64,000 nt of DNA from Xenoacremonium recifei (taxonomy: Eukaryota > Ascomycota > Sordariomycetes > Hypocreales > Nectriaceae), in the NCBI GenBank assembly GCA_012184525.1, contig WOFQ01000019.1:1-64000 (forward strand), in the 5' to 3' direction. A program made the position numbers and the translations under genes. Positions 34,938 to 47,712 of this stretch are shown in pieces. The notes under the pieces were generated by a model that saw only the letters and a program-made list of their open reading frames with translations, made no database searches and was not told the DNA's origin. How positions within the stretch are numbered: position 1 is the stretch's first letter; each line of letters opens with the position of its first letter.

Positions 34938-37755
34938 TTTTGCTACTTGACCTAGGGGACTTTTAGAGAAAGAGAAAAACTAGATTTCACGCATTATTTG
35001 CATTTTTGCACTTTTATCAGAAGGTTGGTCAGCTTTGGTCGGGATACCCGTCGAGGGACGGAGCTGTTCCGTAACCTCGCCGGATGTCGCCGAATGCGTG
35101 TTAAAGTCGCGGAGAGCTCACCGATATCACGCAACCGCATTTCGCCGGCACGCACTGTTGCCTCGGCACGTTCACCCTGCTTGTGGTGCTATAGTGACGC
35201 CTGATGGGTGGTGCCCGTGGGCCACGAAGGAAAGTATACATAACATTTCCCCATTGAAAGAGAAAAATAATTTAAGTATAGTTTGTAATTTAATCGGTGA
35301 GTCATTACTAAATGCTTCAATTGCCTAGCCATCAAAAGCTTATAGATTTGACATGCATTGATTCCTGTCTTAAATGGGACTGCATCTGCTTGTTCATGGG
35401 TAAACTGAGGGGTCTTATCGATCGAGCACGCAAACCCTGAAGCCAGAGCTATAAAACGTCTAAATAGCTGGCACAAACTTCCATCCACTCACCAGAGTGG
35501 CCTTTGTGCTTAAGTCCTAGAAGGGACGTCCATGTTCTAGCATACGATCTTTACTTGTGTATAGTTCTCCCACGTTTCACTTCCCAGCTCCCGGCCGATG
35601 CCGCCCTCTTTGTAACTTTAAAAGGCTTATGGGCAAGTTCCTGGATCTATACGGTATGTCTCATACAATCACATTAAAGAAACCATAGGACAAGTCTTGG
35701 ATCAATCTAGAAGTCGCCACTGTCTTGGTAATCCCCGAACCAGGGACGGCCCGTAGCTAGGGCGGGCCAGCCGCCTCCTTGATTGAAGAATTACTACCCT
35801 ACATCAGCCACTCTCCGGCGCTTAGAAACTGATGGCGAAAGTATTAGATCGACAAGTGCGTATAGAAATGCACATTCGCAAATATTTAAAGCTATCCCGT
35901 CTTTATTTGACATGACAGAGCCGAAAACTCGTCATCTGGCCGCTTACGTGCTCCAACATAATATTTCGTTCATCTTCGAGGTAGCCCGCAATGCCACTAA
36001 GGTATCCCACAAGGGGACTACGGATGGTTCGGCAAGCCAATCAGGCACATTGAAGCTTACTCAGCTGCTAATAACTCAGAATTGAGCAGATATGATGAGA
36101 CCGTTCGAGACGTTCCAATCTTATCAACAATTGAGGCGGAGTCGGATACTTTGCGAGACCGAGCCTTCGATCTCTCGGAGGACACGGCACCGGGCTGCAA
36201 CCAAAAGTGGGTATCTCGAGATCAGATATGGATCGGAATTCGGGCGAGTCGCGGAGTTGATTGTGCGGACGAATCTCGTGCCTGAGGATTATACGTCTCG
36301 GGAAACCCGGCAAGATCCCTGGATCGAGAACGAAGGTTCAAGTTGATCATATCACTCTGTTTCGCTCCTTTAGTGGCCGATGAGTGTCTCAGTAATCTAT
36401 GAAGAAAGTCAAGACGAGGCTACCAGCTCCCGCATCTCCCACAGCTGGACAACGCGTAGAGTGGGATACGGGGAAGGTGCACAGATTGCGGAGTAATTGT
36501 CATAACGATGAGTGTAAGGCGGAGTTTAGAACTAGCTCCGGCAAGGATGGATAGCGGGAGGGATGAGAGCCGGCGTAAATAAGGAACCCGTTTGCCGATG
36601 TATGCCGACTTGCAAATGACGGCAGCTCAGACCATTGACGTGGAGGGCTCCGTTGAGTGCTCGCGTACGGCGCTGTCCGTCGGAAACGGAGCGCTGCCGG
36701 CCGAGCCTGAGAGTTGCGCCGGGATCGGACTGTCGCGTCCAAAGCAAGGCAGATCGCGGTGCGAATCCAGGCCTCGGAGCACGGCTCCACTCGGCAAGAT
36801 TTATCCTCGCAATTTCTGATCCGTCGAAGCCGCAGAGCGATGTGTTTACTTGGGCAGAGACCAGGGCCAGACGTGACGTGCAGCCAGGGGTTATCTCGAC
36901 GACTCGTCATATAATAGGTGACAATGTCGGCTCAATCACACTTGCCCCTGCGTAGAAACCGCCGGAGAGGTGGACGGGCCAGGACGAGACGGAATCGGTG
37001 TGCCATCTCCAGTTTTAATGAGGCGCGGACGGCGTTCCGGAGCCAAGCTTGCAGAGGCGTCGGCGCGTCGCTTAATTTGGCCCGTCTTTGGGGTGCTCGT
37101 ACTCCGTATGGTGCACTGTGCTGCCATTGCGCTGGATGACGACTCGCTGAATCGTCTGTTCTCTCTTGCATGTGAATGAATCGTCCTGAAGCTTCATCGT
37201 GAGGGGATCTTGCCAAACTGTCACTCTACGTTTTTGTCGCGCGTGAGTTTTACTTAAGCTGCAAACAAGAGTCAACACGATCCACGAATGACTCGGAGAC
37301 CGGAGCTCAACAAGTGGACATGAGAAGAGGGGATGGGAGCCTGGTCCGGCGCGGTTCTGATGCTGCTTTAAGAGTCTGTTGGCAGTGAGCCAGGTAAGGA
37401 AACTTCGAAGACACGTGCGGGCTGCGCTTAAGCTCGAGCTTATTGAACACAGTCTTTGCAGATACATTCGCGTCGCGAATCATTGGTCGGTCCAGAGGGA
37501 CGATGAATTCGAATCCTGTTCGGCGAATGACTCGAAAAGGTTGAGCTCATAGCAGTCTGGAGGCTCTGCCCGTAATGACTCGGCGCTGCTCACGTGACTG
37601 CCAGCGTTAACGTGCCCCTCCAACGCAGTCATGTGACTCACACTGATACCCCTCCCCCTCCCTCCAACCAAACTAAGGTGGGCTATCACCAGCGACGAAA
37701 AAACCACCAGGGGCCGAAACTCAAGCTATAATCGTACCACCACAAAGCCACCAAA
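34938..37755. other. Intergenic, 2.8 kb, no recognised gene
   Basis: Contains a weakly protein-like plus-strand frame at 35783-36085 (includes IPSLFDMTEPKTRHLAAYVL) without an ATG start or family match. It may be a gene remnant. The right end is the promoter of the seryl-tRNA synthetase. No transposon, tRNA or repeat is recognised. Confidence 0.4.
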
Positions 37756-39393
37756 ATGCTGGACATCGAGGATTTCATCGAGGAGCGAGGCGGCAATCCT
37801 GAGAAGATTCGGGAGAGCCAGCGGCGTCGAGGCGACCCTGTCGAGCTGGTTGACGAGGTCATTGCACTGTGGCAGGAGGCCCGAAAAGGTGAGTCAAGTC
37901 AACACGACAACTCGACCTGGAAGATCGACAAGTGCGCTGACGCCCTCGACAAGTCCAGTATGGCGTCACGCAGATCGGCACGCAAATAAATGGTGTCCAG
38001 AAGGAGATTGGCCTCAAGAAGCGAGCCAAGGAGGACGCGACCGAGCTGTTGGCTCAGAAGGAGGAGTTGACCAAGCAGAAGAAGGCCCAGGAGGAGCTTG
38101 CGGCGACCAAGAACAAAGAACTCCGAATCAAGGCGCGCCTGGTCGGCAACTACGTGCACGAGTCGGTCCCTGTCAGCGACAACGAGGACAACAACAAGAT
38201 CATGAAGACTTGGGCTCCCGAGGGCTTCGACCAGAGCAAGAAGCAGGCGCTCTCTCACCACGAGGTGCTCTGGAGACTTGGTGGATATGACCCGATCCGT
38301 GGTGTGAAGCTCGTTGGCCACCGAGGCTACTGCTTGACTGGCTACGGCATGTTCCTGTGAGCTTGGACGTCATACTCGGACCGGCTCGAGATGCTGATGG
38401 ATATAGGAACCTGGCTTTGGTCAACTATGGCACCGAGACCCTGTTTAACAAGGGTAACTGCTCACGAAATGCCCGAGAGGTGTTGCTGTTTGCTAACGAT
38501 TGTGATGCAGGCTATACCCCCAACCAGCCCCCCTTCTTCCTCGACCGCGAACAGATGGCCAAGACTGCCCAACTCTCCCAGTTCGACGAAGAGCTCTACC
38601 GCGTCTCTGAGAGCGGCGACAACTCCTCCAACGACAAATACCTTATCGCCACCAGCGAGCAGCCCTTGTCTTGCCTCCACGCGGATGAGTGGCTGCAGCC
38701 CGCCCAGCTGCCCATCAAGTACTGTGGCTACAGCACCTGCTTCCGAAAGGAGGCTGGCAGCCACGGTCGCGATGCCTGGGGCGTCTTCCGAGTGCATCAG
38801 TTCGAGAAGGTTGAGCAGTTCGTTCTCTGCAACCCCGACGACAGCTGGCAGCACTTTGACGAGATGATGGCGACTTCTGAGGAGTTCTACCAGGCTCTGG
38901 GCCTACCCTACCAGGTTGTGGGCATCGTCTCTGGAGCTCTGAACAACGCGGCGGCGAAGAAGTACGATCTGGAGGCCTGGTTCCCGTACCAGTCTGAGTA
39001 TAAGGAGCTGGTCTCTTGCTCCAACTGCACTGACTACCAGACCCGAGAGCTGGAGATCCGACATGGCTCTAAGAAGGGCAAGACCGTTGTTGGTGGTGGC
39101 CGCAAGGAGTACGTCCACGCTTTGAACGCCGTAAGTTGCCCTGAAGTCTCTGATTGACGATGATGTGCTGAGTTGAGTGCTAGACCTTGTGCGCTACTGA
39201 GCGAACCCTATGCTGCATTCTGGAGAACTACCAGACCAAGGAGGGTCTCGTTGTTCCCGAGGTGCTTCGAAAGTACATCCCCGGCCAGCCCGAGTTCCTG
39301 CCGTTCGTTCGTGAGGCCCCGGCGCAGTCCGAAAAGACGGAGAAGACGGAGAAGAAGGAGAAGACTCTGCCGATTCGAGAGACCAAGGCTTAG
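37756..39393 (+). CDS. Seryl-tRNA synthetase, cytosolic
   Basis: Exons: 37756-37888, 37954-38356, 38407-38453, 38511-39130, 39184-39393, giving 470 codons plus stop (yeast Ses1 has 462). It starts MLDIEDFIEERGGNPEKIRE. Residues about 25-115 are the long antiparallel coiled-coil arm that contacts the tRNA-Ser extra arm (QINGVQKEIGLKKRAKEDA). The class II core follows: the motif 2 region FRKEAGSHGRDAWGVFR and motif 3 TLCATERTLCCILENYQ, the latter rebuilt across the last intron. The C-terminus has a Lys/Glu-rich tail encoded by repeated GAGAAG units, as in other fungal enzymes. It charges tRNA-Ser in the cytosol. No mitochondrial presequence is seen. Confidence 0.95.
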
Positions 39394-42021
39394 ACGATGA
39401 GGGCGCGATAGACGATATATCATGGAGATGCACGATGTTATGTTAAAAAAAGGCTGCGATGGGACTTACCAGGCGGGGTGTAGTAAATGATAGACGACGG
39501 GTTGAGTGATGTCAAAACTGCTGTCCCTTGTTGATGTGATGATCACATTTGATGTCTCTTAAGCAGCGAGTTAAAGGCACCAAGGAACCGTCCGATGAAC
39601 ATAGTATTTCTTTTTGCATGTAGAGCAAGTAAACACGGGTTGAGGTCCAGATCTTGCCGTGTTGTTGGAGACCGCTTGACATCAACGGCGGAAGAAATTC
39701 AAGTCATGTGACCGGCGGCCGGGACCAGGAGATGCCGAATTCCCCAGCCGGAGATGCTGCAAAAGCGGCCTGCGGAGCTAGCCGGATGAGGAAGACCCGC
39801 GCCCGAGGTTCTCCGCCCGAAGGCTCCACTAATTTCTCGCCGGGTACGGTACCTCTCGAGGAAATGAGACGGAACACGGAGCGACGAAGGACTCCGTCAC
39901 AGCCAGTCAGCACGGGGAGCCGGGGAGGGCTCAAATCTGGGGAGAGGGGCTTGCTGTCCTCGTCAGGCAGCTCTGCAAAACATAGAAATAAAACCTGTCG
40001 AGGAGGGGGGAAATAGGCCGGGTTTGTGAGAGACAGGAGGTAGATGTACTCCGAGACGGCCCCACATGTATTCGCACTGCCGAAGGAGCGCCTCGTCTGG
40101 GCCGAAAACCCACCCCGGGATACAATCCAATCCATGGGATGGGATGGCCCCCTTTGGCGCAGATGTCTTGCTTGTGCCGCCGCACGGCTGACCTGCTTTC
40201 CATGCCATGCCATCTGCGCGCCATCCGTACAGGTACATACTTACTGACTTGCCCCCGCCAAAGTTCGGGGCTGGTTGGGTCGGATACCGAGGTGTCAGAG
40301 ACGCGCACTGTCTGCACCTCGCCGATGCTGACTCTACGGTGTCGTCGGGGTTCATGTTCAACGTCGATCATACGGGCGGACGGGCGGACGGGCTTTCTAG
40401 CGGTGCGGAGGTGGGATGAGGAGGGAGTGGGTTTGGGTCACTCGGTATGGGCTGTACGGTCTTCGGACTGAGGTTTACGGGACTCCCAAGCCATTGAGTT
40501 TCTGGGGCTGACCTTGTTTCGGTCTGTCTCTGTCTGGCTGCCTGGCACAAGTCGCCCGATACTCGAGGCACGGCCTGACGCTCACAATGGGGAGACTCGA
40601 GCACACAATGTCCGGAACAAAAGTCCGCCGAGCCAGTCACAGGCCGGACCTGGAGTTATAGCCGGGGCGGAGGGACGAGGCTGGGGGTCATCCACCTATT
40701 TTTAATGCTGCCGAGTGACCCGTGGCGTTGAGTGAGTGTCTGTCTGTGTTTGCCTGAGGTTTACCATCTCCGGGGCGGGCGGTGCTGGCTGGAATCCACG
40801 GCGGTGCGGGCGAGCAGCATTCGAGTCACCCGGGGCAGCGCGTGAGTACCGGTACATAGGGGAGGAAGCCATTGGATTAGAAAGGGCGTCTGCGCCATCC
40901 AGCTCAACAACACAGCACCAGCTCCAAAAACGACTGATTGACAGAAACACAACTCGGGGATCCAGCCGTATCGCCGTCCGCGCTCCGGAACGACTCGAGC
41001 CCGAGCAGGATGAATGAATGAGGGGGCGCGCGCTGGCTCGCTGACCGCTGACGAGGACTTGGACTTGGACGGGACCCGACCTAGAGTCAAGCCCTGGAAC
41101 GCTCCACTGGCGATGAGCCGGCTGGCGACCCCCGGACCAGTGAGGGTGCAGCATCGGGCGCTGCAGTGGAGACGCCGTCTTGGATGCTGGGCAGCTCGGG
41201 TGTCCTCGATCTCAGGATACAGCGATCCGGGGATGGGAGACTGGACTCGAGATGCTGGATGGGCGCAGGAGGGCAGATAGAGTCGCGGTCGCGCAGCAGG
41301 TTTTTGTAGATGCTGCAGCGCCTGGTTGCGCCGCTAAGTGCCTGCCAACCCCTCCTTACGGGCGGCAGCAAGTACCGGTACCTCCAGCTTCGGAGGGGTC
41401 AGTTCGGCCACTACGGAGGACGGGCGGCCACCCACGGCCTGGCGCTCGCCCTCCTCACTTTTGCAGGCGCCGCCGCCCGCGCCCGCCCCCGTCCCCTTCC
41501 GTTTTCTGCTCCATGTGCTCCTGCTTCTCCTCCGCCTCGCCTCTCTCTCTCTCTCGCAACACTTCTCCTCTTTCCCTCACCCGCACCCTCTTGCGCTCTC
41601 ACCAGCATCTCCTTACGTTTGACTCACTGCGCGCGCATTCGCTTTTGGCTCTGATCTGTCGCCCCCGGCAGATCTGTTGCGACGTGGCCCGCGTGCCGTC
41701 AGTTTTCTGCCTCCTTCGTCCCGTCCGGGGCCGCGCGCGCGGTTTGGCGACGACCACCTCCGGCGCTGCCACTCAGGTGTTTTCTCGCGCACCGGGCTCG
41801 CATCCAAACCTGTCAAACTAGCATCGCCCTTTGTCGCGGCGCTGCGCTCTACTGGAAATCAAGCAAACATTGACTCTTCTGACGGACCTCCGACCTCCGG
41901 CGCGCGCGTCTCATCTTGCGCGCTTCCCAGGATCCATCGCATCCCGGACCCAGACGGCACCACCACGGCCACTCTGCTTCCCTCACTTACCAGCCCAGCT
42001 TGCGACTCAAAACCCATCGCC
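39394..42021. other. Long intergenic region, 2.6 kb, G/C-rich
   Basis: No gene is supported. The many open frames on both strands reflect high G/C content and lack family motifs. The right third (about 41450-42020) is pyrimidine-rich and is probably the long promoter/5' leader of the regulator at 42022. Confidence 0.45.
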
Positions 42022-44967
42022 ATGTCCTCCGGAGTCGTCCGCTCTACCGCCCTCAGGGCCGGCGGCGCCTGCGTGCGCTGCCGCAAGGGCAAGACCAAGT
42101 GTGTCTATGAGAACGGCCGGGCGCCGTGCAAGAACTGCGCCAAAGGCATGCACGACTGCTATCTGCCCTCCGACACCATGCACCACCACCACGGCCAGAG
42201 CCCTGCGCGACACGCCAACCCGCATCGCCCTCCTCGCGACAGCCTCCCGGCCTCCGGCGCCGGCGGGGGCGCTGAGTCTCGCCAGACCGTCGTGTCCGGC
42301 GCTGCGCGACACGTTCAGGCTAATGCTGAGAAGTGAGTTGAGTCTCTGTCTCGTCTCGTCTCGTCTCGCCTCGCCATGCCATGCCAGGCCATGCGGCATC
42401 CCCCTCCATATCACATCATTTCCTTGACTCGACCATACCCCGTTCCCCGGACCGAGTGGCCCGGCCGGGCGTGGCCAGTTGGCGATGCCCTCACACGGGC
42501 CAGCCTCTCAGTTGGGCAACATACCACCGGGCTTTTAGAGCGAGCGAGCTCATCACCACTCTCTGACCGGGAGTGTTTGATGTGCACCTCAGTCGATCAC
42601 GCGCTCGCTCACTCACTCACTCACTCATCCCGTCCGCTTCCCGACACTCTGCCAGCCCCCACTGCCGCATTCTCCTCGGCTGACGGGCGCCCCGAATTTT
42701 TTCGTGTCTCCCCTCTCAGCTGGTCCCCCTCAAAGCGCAAGCTCGAGCCGCCGAAGCCCCCGAGATCCCCAATCCCGACCTGCACCGCGCACGAACCATG
42801 CCCCGACCCCCGACCCCCTTCATTTCTCATCCCATCATGTCATCATATTCTGAGAACCGTCCGCTAACCTGACTGCTCAGATTGACCCCGGAGCTCCTCA
42901 GCGAGTGCGAGCGCGTCGTCTCCAAGACGTTCCCGGCCTGCGTCGCTTTCCACAAGCCGTCCTTTGTCCAGCAGCTCAAGAACGGCACGCTGGATCCCGC
43001 CCTGGTCTACGGCCTGCTGACCTGCGCCGCCCGGTAAGTCCCAGCTGCCAGCCGAACCGGCTGCCCTGCTTTTATTTCCCTCGTCCTCGTCCTCGTCATT
43101 CTCGGCCTTTCCTCCGTCTCCACTGGCCAATATTGCCGCATCCTGGACCCCCTTCATTTCTCGCCCGCCCGACCGTGATTTGTGGACCCACACCGGACGG
43201 TGCCACCGTCTCCGACGGAGGTGGCTGTGGTCCGTGTGGCTGACCCGTGTGGCTGAACACCCGCGGCCCGGACTTGTGCCGAGCATTCCCGCTTTTCCCT
43301 CACCTTGATCCGCCGGAGCTTGCTTGCTGACTGTACACTTCCGCAGGTCTTCACCGAACCTCATCCGCCGCTATGGAGGACCGACTCAGGCGGCAGAGAC
43401 GTTTGCCTCCAAGGCCATGGCCTTGATCAACCAGAACTTGGACCATCCTAACTTGGTTGATATCCAGGCTCTATGCTTGATCATTATCCATGAATGGGGC
43501 ACCCGAAATGCCGTCCGGGCCTATATCTACCTTGGTCAGGCTGCTCGGATGGCGCAGATGTATCGCATCCTGAACAGCCACCATCAACGCCCTGACGCCG
43601 ACCAGTTCCTTCAGGACGAGTCGCTCCGCCGTACTCTGTGGCTCATTTACATCCTGGACTGCCTCCTGACGAGCACCCCGGGCCGATACCCAGCTCTGTC
43701 TCCTCATGATACGTCTGATGTCTCTCTCCCGTGCTCTGACATCAACTTTGCCTTTGGCAATGCCGTCTACGTCAACACTCTGCACAAGCAGCTCGAGCTC
43801 GTGTCGCAGACCGCTGCGCAGTCTGTCCCCTCCGAGGTGGGCGAGTTTGGCCACATCGTTTTGGCCGCTACCATCTGGCGCGATGTTGTGTCCATGTTGA
43901 CCACGACCACGCTCCAGAGCTTCCGTGATGAGGATTGTGGCAATCTCATCGCCAAGATTGAAGGTCTGCGTGCTTCCTTGCCGATGCAGTTCGTCGACAA
44001 GCCCGGCCAGATCAACCTTCATATGACGATGGGATCCGGCTACACTTTTGCCATGCTGCACTGCCTCCTGCATTGCGCCACCATCTTCGTCCATCGACGA
44101 CGGCTGCTTCAGGAGGTTACCTCGAGCGGCTTCAACCTCGAGACATTCCGACTCAACCCGCGATGCCACGATCTCATCGACCGGCTTTTGAGCTCCTGCC
44201 ACGGCACCATCTCTCTCCTCACTGAGGTTGAGAGCGGTTCTGAGAAGGACCACATCCCCTGCTTCCCCATCTTCATGCTCTTCTCGGCATTCACCGCCAG
44301 CGCTACTGTCGCTTACCTGTCCCTGAAGGGCTTGACTCCCGTCAACGCTGTTGAGACGGCTGGGCAGATTGTTAGGGACGGTGTCCGATTTATGGGCGAC
44401 GGCACCGAGAACTGGCCCCTTATGGCTAGCTGGCTGCGACACCTGACCGTCATGCAGCGCGTTCTCAACAACGATGCCGCAGCCGCTGCGGGCGGAAGCG
44501 TTCGCCATGGTTCTGGATCCCATCCCCCGGGAGCCGGTATCAAGGACGAGATCTCCTCGAATGCCGATACCAACCCGGATGCCATGGACTACGATCAGAG
44601 CAACCAGAGCGGCACCGGTCTTGGTGCACCGGCTGTCCCCCGATCCGTCTCCGAGTCGGCACGGGGTGATAGTGAACCCCCCGTGCCACTTCCCCGACGA
44701 CCCGGCGGAGTCACCACTATTAACGGTGGTTCCGGAGGTGTGTCGTCGCCGGCCACCGTGTCTCCTCCTCCGACTGGTGCAACTCACGGATCGATGCACA
44801 TGCACGATATGAAGCAGCAGAGCCCTGGCATGGCCTCGAACGGCATCGTCGCTACCCAGGATGGCCAGGCGAGCCAAGATATGACCGCTCCCGAACTGTG
44901 CCAGGCCTTTGAGCGACAACTGCTCGACCTGGACGACCTTGCTGCCTTCATGGGTGGCGGTGTCTAA
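42022..44967 (+). CDS. Zn(II)2Cys6 transcription factor with fungal-specific regulatory domain
   Basis: Exons: 42022-42332, 42881-43033, 43347-44967, giving 694 codons plus stop. The zinc cluster is C17-x2-C20-x6-C27-x8-C36-x2-C39-x6-C46 (ACVRCRKGKTKC...). A His/Pro/Gly-rich linker, then the Fungal_trans domain (about 105-400) with IIHEWGTRNAVRAYIYLGQA and ESLRRTLWLIYILDCLL. The C-terminal 150 residues are Ser/Pro/Gly-rich and end in an acidic Leu/Asp motif (QLLDLDDLAAFMGGGV), a plausible activation domain. The frame is open for about 115 codons upstream, but 42022 is the first ATG in it and has good context. Two long introns (548 and 313 bp) are unusual beside this window's other genes. The next gene downstream is a carboxylate permease, but no regulatory link is shown. 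Confidence 0.88.
42349..42368 (+). repeat. (TCTCG)4 microsatellite in intron 1
   Basis: Four perfect TCTCG units followed by a degenerate CCTCGCC, just inside the first intron of the regulator at 42022. Confidence 0.85.
42611..42627 (+). repeat. (ACTC)4 microsatellite in intron 1
   Basis: Four perfect ACTC units plus a trailing A, in the same 548 bp intron as the TCTCG run. Confidence 0.85.
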
Positions 44968-47712
44968 GAGCAACTAGTTGCCCAGTTGATCAAGTTTACC
45001 CACTCCAGAGTGCGGGAATTACACGTGTATCTTGTCATCTCTTTTTGGGACTATTATAAGGTCGGGAAAAGGCGGGAGAGGAGGCTTTAATGTTGCTACT
45101 ACGGCGGGGATCTTACGGCGGGAACGGACTCCATGTAGGATTACTAGCTGCTTTTGCGTGCGCGGGATACCCAATATACCCTGGACCCGGGGGGCGTTGG
45201 GGCGGGACATTGTGCTTAAGGTTTGTGAGGGGAGAGGTGATTGTGCTGGTGTATTGCGTGTTGGTATTTTGTGTGGAGGGAGGGGGGAAGAGAAGGGAGT
45301 GCTGATCCGGGACGTCCCAGGACAAGGGATGGACGATCTCCCCCCTTCCCCCTCTGTGTGTCTTTGTTGAAGGATTGCTTTTTCTTCTTGTTTGTTAGAC
45401 ATCGGCAGCTGATACTGTTCGCCTCCAAGTGAGGCGAGAAATAGCACGGTCTGTGACCCCAATGCATGCTCTATTACGCCAATATGATGATGTGTGGGAT
45501 GTTTCGGGCGCGCCAACCAGCCCGCGATCCTGCAGACTCACCAATAAGTCACGAACGAGGACCAGGATGGCCGTCTGTCAGACCAGTTTCGTGAGGGTGT
45601 TGCCCCTGATTCGATGGTGGCCATCCAGGGCGTAGGCCATCGAGCCATCACCAGCACTTGGACCACCACTCAGCTTTGCGGAGAAGGGCGGAGATTGACA
45701 CTCTTCCCCCAGGATCTCGTCTCTCAGGCAATCAAGATTGAGGGGCAAGATGGCGGGCTCGTCCCATCTGCATCTGAGTCTCCCCACCTTTCGCGAGTCG
45801 TGCCATGGCCCATGCGGACCCGGGCCTGCGGGCGGGCGTTATTCAGACGTCGTAACCGAGGATAACGGGCGATAAGGGCGTCGTGTTTGTGAGAGGTATT
45901 ATGTGATTTGTGAGACTGGTCATTTTCGTGAGCGGGAAGATCAGGAGGCGATGGTGTTTTCGTGGAAGACACTCTAGAATGTCGGGGCGCGAAGCTAGGG
46001 TGAAGCATAAACACTAGGATCCGGGGGATTTTCGAGGCCTGAGTGTTTCTAGAAGGTGAGAATGGAAGGATGCGGAGGGTTTAGGTTCTGATGGCGGGAG
46101 AGTTGGGTGTGTGAGGCATGCCGATCCGTGGGAGTCGACAAGCATGCGGAGAGAATGCCTGCGACTATGCTGGATGCAGACCTAGGGCGCGCGCTTTGGG
46201 CGAGACAGACATTACATCCCGTCTAGTTTCAGTTGGAGATCACCATTCACCACCAGGAGTCGCCGACGCATTGCAACATGGCACCTGTGCAACGCCGTCA
46301 GCCTGACAACTCGTTCCTCGTCGAACCCCGAACATGCCGTATTGCCGCCCCAGCCTTTCCCCGTTCCGGCACAGGGTCCGTGGGCCACAAACAAGCAGAA
46401 TCGCGGAGCCGCTGCGTTTGGAGAAAAGGCATGGTCTGAGATTGAGGGGAGTCTGGGGGTGAGGGGGAGCACCGAGCGGAGGAAGGCCAGGTTGAGGGGT
46501 TTTGTTAGCTTGGGTGGGCTGCGACAGGGATGGCGCGGGCGTTGTTCTCACGGAGCTTCTACTGTGTGCGTCGTAGTATGTTTTTGTGTTTTTTTGCGCT
46601 CTGGCGCGTGAGACGTGCTTGCGTGAGACGGTGCACGACGACGGGATGTGAGATTGTGTTGCGATGCCAAGTTCATGATGCGGCGATTTGGAGTACCTTG
46701 GCAAGCCACGCTGGAGATGCTGCGGAAATACAGCAGGCCAAGACGAGCCATCTCTCCAATGCGGCTTGCAGCCAGCACACCTCCTGCTAGCATGACATCA
46801 AGCGCAGCCAATGGATGTCGACCCCAGCCGTCGCACCTCTTCCCATGTCCATCTCGGCCGTGCCGTCTTGTCTTGGTTTGGCCCGTCTGCACGCGCAAGG
46901 CAGCCAACTATACAACGCCAAATCCAGCACTGATCAGCCCTCATCTTGCATTGACCGCCCCCTCCCTTCCCGTGACTCCTCCTCGCGCCTTTTTCTCACT
47001 CGCCGCTCTCGGGCTTACAAACTACGGCTCCGCGACTCGACGTGCGTCTTCTAGCAGACTCACGAAGAAAAAAAAAATAGATTGCGGAGGCCCCATGTGA
47101 CCTTGCTGTCTCTGTCTCGGTGGAGTTCGGGGCTCGACCGGAGGGCCTGGAATGCGATCTGCGAACCCACCGCGGGCGGTTGTTGGAGAGGCGAGGCGCC
47201 AATGGGGGACTGGCTACGACTCGTGACGTACGATGCCTGGAAGTGCCCTATCACTCGGGGCCTGACTCGGGATTGAGTAAGCCTTGGGGGGAGGGGCGGG
47301 CCATGTCTGGGGGGGAGGATCGTCGGGGAGGGGAAGAGCAGGGTTTGGGGAGGGATGGGCTTCGGGGATTTGGGGCTAGAGTTCTTGTTGGTTGGACGCT
47401 TGCAGCTCGGAGGGGGTTCGGTGATGGGGGGAGGGGGTTGCAGGGAGCTGCGAGAGTTGCCAGAGAGGAGAAAACGGTTGAGCTAGGTGAGCGGGCGTGT
47501 CGAGGGAAAGGTATATTAATTCCTGACCTGCCCCCCCTCTTTCCTGTCGGTCTGTTGTTGAGTGTCTTATCATCTGTCTTGGAGTTCCTTCCACAGCTCA
47601 TCTCAGTCGTAGCCACTGATCTACACTGGTCGCACACACATCCTCCATAAACAAACACTTCTCCCTCCTTCACCTTCCACCTCCTCACTCACAACATCAT
47701 CGGGAGTTCACC
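44968..47712. promoter_or_regulatory. Long intergenic region, 2.7 kb, upstream of the carboxylate permease
   Basis: No gene is supported; open frames begin at non-ATG codons or lack motifs. Around 47285-47320 there is a dense G-rich patch with CTGGGG- and GCGGG-type sequences resembling the CreA/Mig1 consensus SYGGRG, plausible for a glucose-repressed transporter but of low specificity in G-rich DNA. The C/T-rich leader lies at about 47640-47712. Confidence 0.4.
47512..47519 (+). promoter_or_regulatory. TATA-like element TATATTAA
   Basis: TATATTAA about 195 bp upstream of the permease ATG, in otherwise G/C-rich sequence. Confidence 0.35.

Noticed and set aside
41180..42021. Plus-strand frames upstream of and continuous with the regulator at 42022
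   Set aside because: The in-frame extension has no ATG and reads as low-complexity Pro/Ser/Arg from a pyrimidine-rich leader.
43471..44973. 500-codon open frame antisense to the regulator at 42022
   Set aside because: It mirrors a conserved Fungal_trans coding exon; long antisense frames arise from GC-rich third positions. Its translation matches no family.
45019..45516. 165-codon minus-strand frame downstream of the regulator at 42022
   Set aside because: Begins at TTG, is Pro/Ser-rich without motif, and lies in G/C-rich noncoding sequence.
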